From contig NZ_FYDL01000008.1 in the NCBI RefSeq assembly GCF_900187505.1, positions 62,001-126,000 of the forward strand: 64,000 nucleotides of DNA, read 5' to 3'. Source of the stretch: Pseudomonas sp. Irchel s3h17. Its GTDB lineage: Bacteria > Pseudomonadota > Gammaproteobacteria > Pseudomonadales > Pseudomonadaceae. Under the pieces are notes generated by a model. It did not search any database. It saw only the letters and a list, made by a program, of their open reading frames with translations, and had not been told where the DNA came from. A program made the translations under genes and the position numbers. Within the stretch, counting starts at the first letter, position 1; the number at the start of each line of letters is the position of its first letter. Below are positions 61,563 to 64,000 of this stretch, one piece after another.

Positions 61563-61732
61563 CCTAATGCCAGTCAGTCAAGGAGATGACGTCGCATTTG
61601 TAGGAGCGAGCGTGCTCGCGATGAACTCAAAAGCAACGCGTTCAATCAGAAAGTGCGCGTTATCGTTAACGTCCGTCGCGAGCACGCTCGCTCCTACAAA
61701 GGCCGGCGTTCGCTTCGCGGGCTGGTATTAGG
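61563..61732. mobile_element. Second element with MITE-like ends enclosing a REPIN
   Basis: The left end CTAATGCCAGTCAGTCAAG (61563-61581) matches the element at 59161 in 18 of 19 bases. The right end CTGGTATTAGG (61722-61732) is its partial inverse (10 of 11 with one change). Flanks CCATATGC and CCGTATGC may be a decayed target duplication. The boundaries are less certain than for the first element. Confidence 0.5.
61597..61700. repeat. REPIN with perfect 25 bp arms
   Basis: TTTGTAGGAGCGAGCGTGCT... at 61597-61621 is the exact inverse complement of 61676-61700, with 54 bp between. Confidence 0.93.
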
Positions 61733-61799
61733 CCGTATGCTCCCTTATAGCCCTTCGATCCGGTCAGCACCGTGACCGCTAGCTGACAGGGAGGACAGT

Positions 61800-61846
61800 T
61801 TCAAGCCGCGAGCGATAAGTTAGCGCCGATGCGCTTTCGGCTTGAA
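61800..61846. repeat. 9 bp inverted repeat upstream of the 81-residue ORF
   Basis: TTCAAGCCG (61800-61808) and CGGCTTGAA (61838-61846). A TATACT at 61868-61873 could be the -10 of the next gene. Confidence 0.45.
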
Positions 61847-61929
61847 GCTTGCAGCTGCTCTTCCCGCTATACTGCCGGCTTTCGCGGCCGGTCATCCGGA
61901 CCCGCCTCAATGCAACACCCGGAGCCTTC

Positions 61930-62175
61930 ATGAATTCCCCGATACAAACGCCTGCGGCTGACGACCAGGCTGACCTGCCAGACAGCGTCGACTCCAGCGC
62001 CGACAGCGAAAGCGATGCCGCGATCCCGGCCTTCAAGTTCCCGTTCAAACCGGGTGAACTGGCCGCTGCCAAGCAAGGCAATCAGCCGTGGTACAAGAAC
62101 GGCGCCAAGAACGGGCACACCAAGGTGCCAGGCGCAGCGCCTCCGGGCACCCGTCGCTCGATGGGCAAGCGCTGA
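61930..62175 (+). CDS. Small conserved-type hypothetical protein
   Basis: An 81-residue hydrophilic protein. The N-terminal half is acidic and probably disordered (PAADDQADLPDSVDSSADSESD). The C-terminal half is basic and Gly/Pro rich (FKFPFKPGELAAAKQGNQPWYKNGAKNG, and a GTRRSMGKR tail). GGAG lies 6 nt before the ATG. The charge split suggests nucleic acid or membrane-surface binding, but no domain is recognised. Confidence 0.65.
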   Translation: MNSPIQTPAADDQADLPDSVDSSADSESDAAIPAFKFPFKPGELAAAKQGNQPWYKNGAKNGHTKVPGAAPPGTRRSMGKR

Positions 62176-62227
62176 GTCGCTCGCCTGCCCGATCTGCCAG
62201 CCCTGGCAGCGTTGCGTGCCGCCTCGA

Positions 62228-62597
62228 TCAGGTGGCGCGTAACGAGACTAGCGCGTCCCTCAGCGGCGCTGCCGCGGTGACCCGCCCCCCGGTCGCCTGC
62301 AGGTGTTCTGCAATATAGTCGCCCGACAGTTGAAACTGCCCTTCACCAACCGAAGCCGATAGCGGCTGTGCCTGATCCAGGGCCTGGGTAAGCGCCGTCA
62401 TGTCCGGCAAGCAGGCGGTCAATCTGTCGCCAATGAGCGCCGTGGTGCGAATCCCCGGTTGCGCGCATCGCTTCCTGGCGCTGAATGTCGTCACGATGGG
62501 CCTGGGGTTCCCCGCTGGGCACGCCTGCATGACCTCGGCAACCCCCGTCAGCCGCCCGCTTCCGGGCCTCGGCGAGGGGCAGGGCCAAGGCCAGTTG
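62228..62597 (-). pseudogene. Possible frameshifted gene coupled to the upstream 108-residue secreted protein gene
   Basis: A GTG overlaps the TGA of the upstream gene (GGTGA near 62606-62609) and starts a hydrophobic stretch TGAQLALALPLAEARK. The most protein-like sequence then continues in another frame (RLTGVAEVMQACPAGNP ... TTALIGDRLTACLPDMTALTQAL ... DALVSLRAT, stop 62228-62230). A single-base change near 62545-62565 would join them. No family is recognised, so this is a weak call. Confidence 0.3.
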
Positions 62598-62605
62598 TGC
62601 GCCAG

Positions 62606-62932
62606 TCACCGGCCCTCGGTGGTCGGCTGGACCGAGTCCCATTCGCTGACATAGGCGGTTTTGCTTTTTTTGTTGTAGAGACACAACTCGGTGCCTGGTT
62701 GGCCTTTCATGTGTTTTTGCGGGTACTGACCCTGGAGCAACAGGGCGGTGTAGCCGACGCGATCATCGAACTGCGCGGCGTTGCCCACCGGTTGGGCGTG
62801 ACTCAACTGGCTGGCCTGGATGCAGCTGGCGAGCACGGCCTTGTCGTAGGCGGCCCAGGCATCGGGGCTGGAGGCGAGGGCCTGGGTGGCGAGACTGGTC
62901 AGGGTGATGAAGAGCAGGGCTGAGGTGTTCAT
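62606..62932 (-). CDS. Small secreted protein, function unknown
   Basis: A 108-residue protein with a signal peptide (MNTSALLFITLTSLATQALA). The mature part has two cysteines (SCIQASQLSHA and TELCLYNKKSKTAYV), likely a disulfide, and ends WDSVQPTTEGR. AAGGAG lies 7 nt before the ATG. The two-cysteine layout with a small beta-rich C-terminus resembles many periplasmic proteins of unknown function. It is upstream of the possible frameshifted gene on the same strand. Confidence 0.75.
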   Translation of the reverse strand: MNTSALLFITLTSLATQALASSPDAWAAYDKAVLASCIQASQLSHAQPVGNAAQFDDRVGYTALLLQGQYPQKHMKGQPGTELCLYNKKSKTAYVSEWDSVQPTTEGR

Positions 62933-63085
62933 GGCAGGGCTCCTTAGGGGGCGTTGGAGTATGCCTGATGATTCGACGTCGTTTGTAAGGGGCCCTTCGC
63001 TGGCAATCTGGCCCCTGCAGCGCAGCCACGATCAATCTGCAGCGATTATCCCGACATTTAACAGGCAATGCGCCCCGCTCAAGGC

Positions 63086-63988
63086 TCAGTGCCCTTGCTG
63101 TGCCACCGCTTTGGCGGCGTCGATCAGGCACTTGGTCAGCTCTGGCGAGGAGAACTTGGTCAGCACGGCGTTGGCCCCGGACAGGCGGGCCTTTTCACTG
63201 TTCATCGCGCTGTCCAGGGAGGTGTGCAGCAGGACGTACAGGTGGGAAAAATCCGGGGTTTCGCGCAGGGTTCGCGTGAAGGCATAGCCGTCCATCTCCG
63301 ACATTTCGATGTCCGAGACAATCAGGTTGATCTGCTGCGCGGTGCCTTGCAGGTCCAGCAGGCAGTCGATGGCTTCCTTGGCACTGCGCGCGGTGTGGCA
63401 TTGCAGGCCGAGGTTGCGCAGCGTGTGCACGGACTGTTGCAGCGCCACCTGGCTGTCATCGACCACCAGGATACGTGCGTTGCCCAGCACTTCGGCGTCT
63501 TCCATGCTCAGCTCTGTGGGCGCCATCTCGATCTGTGCCGGGGCGATGCCGTGGATGACTTTCTCGATGTCGAGTACCTGCACCAGTGTGCCGTCGACCG
63601 AGGTCACCCCGGTGATGTACGAGCGCACGCCGCCGGAACCGTAGGGTGGCGGGCGGATGTCGGTGGTCAGGCAATGGACGATCTTGCTCACCGCCTGAAC
63701 GTGCAGGCCCTGTTTGGAGCGGCTGACGTCGGTGACGATCAGGCAACCGCCGTCCGGGTCCGCCAGCGGCCGTTCACCGATGGCCCGGCTCAGGTCGATG
63801 ACCGACAACGAGGTGCCGCGCAAGGTGGCGATGCCTTTGACGTGAGGATGGGACTCCGGCAGCTTGGTCAGCGGCGGACAGGGGATGATTTCACTGACTT
63901 TCAGCAGGTTGATCGCCATCAGCTTGCCGCTGCGCAAGGTAAAGAGCAGAAGCGAGAGTGAGTCTGCGCGGGCTTTGGTGGTGGACAT
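63086..63988 (-). CDS. cheV: Chemotaxis coupling protein CheV
   Basis: A 300-residue protein. Residues 10-155 form a CheW-like domain (LLLFTLRSGKLMAINLLKVSEI, ATLRGTSLSVIDLSRAIG, YITGVTSVDGTLVQVLDIEKV). Residues 170-298 form a response regulator receiver domain with VVDDSQVAL, the phosphoacceptor Asp in VSDIEMSEMDG, and a conserved Lys in AVLTKFSS. It couples receptors to CheA with phosphorylation-dependent adaptation. AAGG lies upstream of the ATG inside the window, so the gene is complete. Confidence 0.95.
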   Translation of the reverse strand: MSTTKARADSLSLLLFTLRSGKLMAINLLKVSEIIPCPPLTKLPESHPHVKGIATLRGTSLSVIDLSRAIGERPLADPDGGCLIVTDVSRSKQGLHVQAVSKIVHCLTTDIRPPPYGSGGVRSYITGVTSVDGTLVQVLDIEKVIHGIAPAQIEMAPTELSMEDAEVLGNARILVVDDSQVALQQSVHTLRNLGLQCHTARSAKEAIDCLLDLQGTAQQINLIVSDIEMSEMDGYAFTRTLRETPDFSHLYVLLHTSLDSAMNSEKARLSGANAVLTKFSSPELTKCLIDAAKAVAQQGH

Positions 63989-64000
63989 ATGAACCTTCTG

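Noticed and set aside
61163..61700. CRISPR array, suggested by repeated palindromes
   Set aside because: There are only paired inverted copies, not direct repeats with regular spacers, and no cas genes. They fit REPINs.

Overview
The window looks like chromosomal DNA of a fluorescent Pseudomonas (P. fluorescens/putida type). It is GC-rich, and the gene order and protein sequences of the housekeeping blocks are typical of that genus: hprA-rsmC, the rplM-rpsI-petABC-sspAB block, lpoA-yraN-diaA-BON divergent from rsmI-rnpB, and a full division and cell wall cluster. Short palindromic repeats of the REP/REPIN type and the OprD, LysE, CheV and GGDEF proteins fit too. No tRNA, CRISPR array, prophage or intact transposase gene was seen.

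Layout. 1-3.4 kb: end of an M48 protease, a TMEM165/GDT1-type cation exporter behind a probable yybP-ykoY manganese riboswitch, rsmC and hprA. 3.5-12.5 kb: a LysE exporter, then a medium/long-chain acyl-CoA ligase, a DUF1302 outer-membrane-like protein, a DUF1329 periplasmic protein and a large MalT/AlkS-type LuxR regulator, which together look like a fatty acid or ester uptake and activation module. 12.7-20 kb: ogt, envelope lipoproteins, a glyoxalase-II-like hydrolase, an OmpA lipoprotein, zapG, an alpha/beta hydrolase, trpS and zapE. 20-25.4 kb: a four-gene minus-strand cassette (amino acid 2-monooxygenase-like flavoenzyme, nitrilase-family amidohydrolase, internally duplicated membrane protein, asparaginase). 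25.5-29 kb: GlxA/AraC regulator divergent from an acyl-CoA dehydrogenase, and an aldo/keto reductase. 29.2-38.7 kb: ribosomal proteins, cytochrome bc1 complex, stringent starvation proteins and the lpoA block. 38.8-57.4 kb: rnpB, then mraZ-rsmH-ftsL-ftsI-murE-murF-mraY-murD-ftsW-murG-murC-ddlB-ftsQ-ftsA-ftsZ-lpxC, mostly with overlapping start and stop codons. 57.5-64 kb: a membrane diguanylate cyclase, an OprD porin, small secreted proteins, repeats and broken genes, and cheV.

The most interesting signals are: (1) the 20-25.4 kb cassette, whose first two enzymes resemble the monooxygenase and amidase pair that turns an amino acid into an amide and then an acid (as in lysine DavB/DavA or tryptophan IaaM/IaaH), with unusually AT-rich DNA in the monooxygenase gene; (2) a roughly 95 bp MITE-like element at 59161-59255 with inverted ends and a 10 bp target duplication, inserted in the loop of an intrinsic terminator; (3) a riboswitch leader with visible mutually exclusive pairings; (4) a decayed strip at 61.1-62.6 kb with two REPINs, a second element with similar ends, and a histidine kinase tail joined to an unrelated membrane protein head.
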